Source: Elioraea sp. Yellowstone (GTDB taxonomy: Bacteria; Pseudomonadota; Alphaproteobacteria; Acetobacterales; Acetobacteraceae). Taken from it: DNA of 32,707 nt. The notes under the pieces were generated by a model. It was not told the DNA's origin, did not search any database, and saw only the letters and a list, made by a program, of their open reading frames with translations. Location: assembly GCF_006704265.1 (NCBI RefSeq), contig NZ_VIKA01000026.1, forward strand, positions 1-32,707. The letters run 5' to 3'. Below are positions 32,366-32,707 of this stretch, piece by piece. Position numbers and translations under genes: made by a program. How positions within the stretch are numbered: the first letter of the stretch is position 1; every line of letters starts with the position of its first letter.

Positions 32366-32707
32366 GTGTCCATGACCAAGGACGTGCCGGCGGCGGTCGA
32401 GGCCATCCGCGCGGCGCGCGAGGCGAATGCGGAGGCCGCGGAGACCCGCGCGCAGCCGATGGCGATGCGGGCGGCGACCAAGAAGGCGCCCGCGAAGAGG
32501 AAGCCTGCGGCACGCAAGGCGACGGCGAAGAAGCCGGCGACGAGGAAGGCCGCGCCGAAGCGCGCGACGGCGGCCAAGAAGGCCGCGCCGAAGCGCACCG
32601 CGGCGAAGAAGCCGGCGACGCGTCGGGCTGCCGCGGCGAAGAAGCCCGCCGCCCGCAAGACCGCGACGCGCAAGACGGCGGCGAAGAAGCCGGCGACGCG
32701 TCGGGCT
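32366..32707 (+). CDS. Histone H1-like Lys/Ala/Pro-rich repeat protein (3' end cut off)
   Basis: At least 114 codons are open to the window edge. After a short acidic start (SMTKDVPAAVEAIRAAREAN) the protein becomes almost purely Ala, Lys, Arg, Pro and Thr. Repeats such as AAKKPATRRA, KKPAARKTAT and KRATAAKKAAPKR resemble bacterial histone H1-like proteins (Hc1/Hc2, AlgP C-terminal type). Members bind DNA without sequence preference and compact the nucleoid. The start is set by AAGGAG at 32351-32356: the GTG at 32366 has a 9-bp spacing, while the ATG at 32372 is 15 bp away. The start could be either, or an in-frame ATG at 32216. The end is outside the window. Confidence 0.82.
   Translation, partial: MSMTKDVPAAVEAIRAAREANAEAAETRAQPMAMRAATKKAPAKRKPAARKATAKKPATRKAAPKRATAAKKAAPKRTAAKKPATRRAAAAKKPAARKTATRKTAAKKPATRRA
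32600..32707 (+). repeat. 30-bp perfect direct repeat in the histone-like gene
   Basis: The block at 32600-32629 recurs unchanged at 32678-32707, 78 bp (26 codons) later. Both copies are in frame and encode AAKKPATRRA. Identity at the nucleotide level, including the synonymous CGT and GCT codons, points to recent duplication or gene-conversion-like expansion of the tail. Confidence 0.9.

Noticed and set aside
32136-32375. 79-codon gene before the histone-like gene.
   Set aside because: The peptide has no family resemblance and low-complexity Arg/Ser/Pro content; only the ATGA overlap speaks for it, so it is described as part of the leader.

Overview
This is a high-GC chromosomal window with almost no non-coding space, and it carries about 28 genes. 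The gene content points to an alphaproteobacterium, probably Rhodospirillales/Acetobacteraceae: UPF0262, a DUF983 protein, a TAXI-TRAP transporter, an Lhr-Core/exonuclease/ATP-ligase repair set, and MmgE/PrpD with methylcitrate synthase. No RNA genes, CRISPR arrays, phage genes or insertion sequences were seen. The taxonomy is inferred from content only.

Layout. (1) 1-4390: a DNA-repair locus split over two divergent units. The start of an Lhr-type DEXH helicase lies behind a LysE exporter on the minus strand; the MBL-fold exonuclease, the ATP-dependent DNA ligase and a class II HpcH/HpaI aldolase lie on the plus strand with overlapping stop/start codons. (2) 4479-5327: a TIM-barrel amidohydrolase, PDC-lactonase-like. 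(3) 5400-8976: an iron cluster with an Fbp-type ferric-binding protein, an unknown 158-aa protein and a large Fbp-type permease. Each start is preceded by a 15-bp Fur-box-like inverted repeat, and no ATPase gene is present. (4) 9036-13716: a flavin-reductase-fold protein, uvrB and a secreted gamma-glutamyltranspeptidase. (5) 13667-18049, minus: a polar-amino-acid ABC importer (binding protein, ATPase, two permeases) followed by an unknown polytopic membrane protein. (6) 18203-21284: a two-gene TAXI-TRAP importer. (7) 21266-23266, minus: DUF983 - UPF0262 - mtnA. (8) 23392-27887: a hydantoin/N-carbamoyl-amino-acid-type catabolic cluster, with an Asp/Glu/hydantoin racemase facing a minus-strand operon of a cyclic amidohydrolase, a GlcG/HbpS-like protein and two tandem N-carbamoyl-D-amino-acid-hydrolase paralogues. 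(9) 28042-31915: prpD with an unusual basic tail, prpC, and a branched-chain aminotransferase. (10) 31916-32707: a strong terminator, a TTGACA promoter, a long structured leader and the beginning of a histone-H1-like Lys/Ala/Pro-rich repeat protein cut by the window end.

How the parts work together. Most of the window is nutrient acquisition and amino-acid or carbon scavenging: two importers, GGT, hydantoin-type hydrolases, methylcitrate cycle and BCAT. Two nucleic-acid maintenance sets (Lhr/Exo/Lig and UvrB) and one iron-regulated import set are embedded in it. The most interesting leads are the Fur-like box family with its unknown middle gene, the duplicated carbamoylase operon with an inserted GlcG-like gene, the basic C-terminal tail on PrpD, and the structured leader in front of the histone-like gene.
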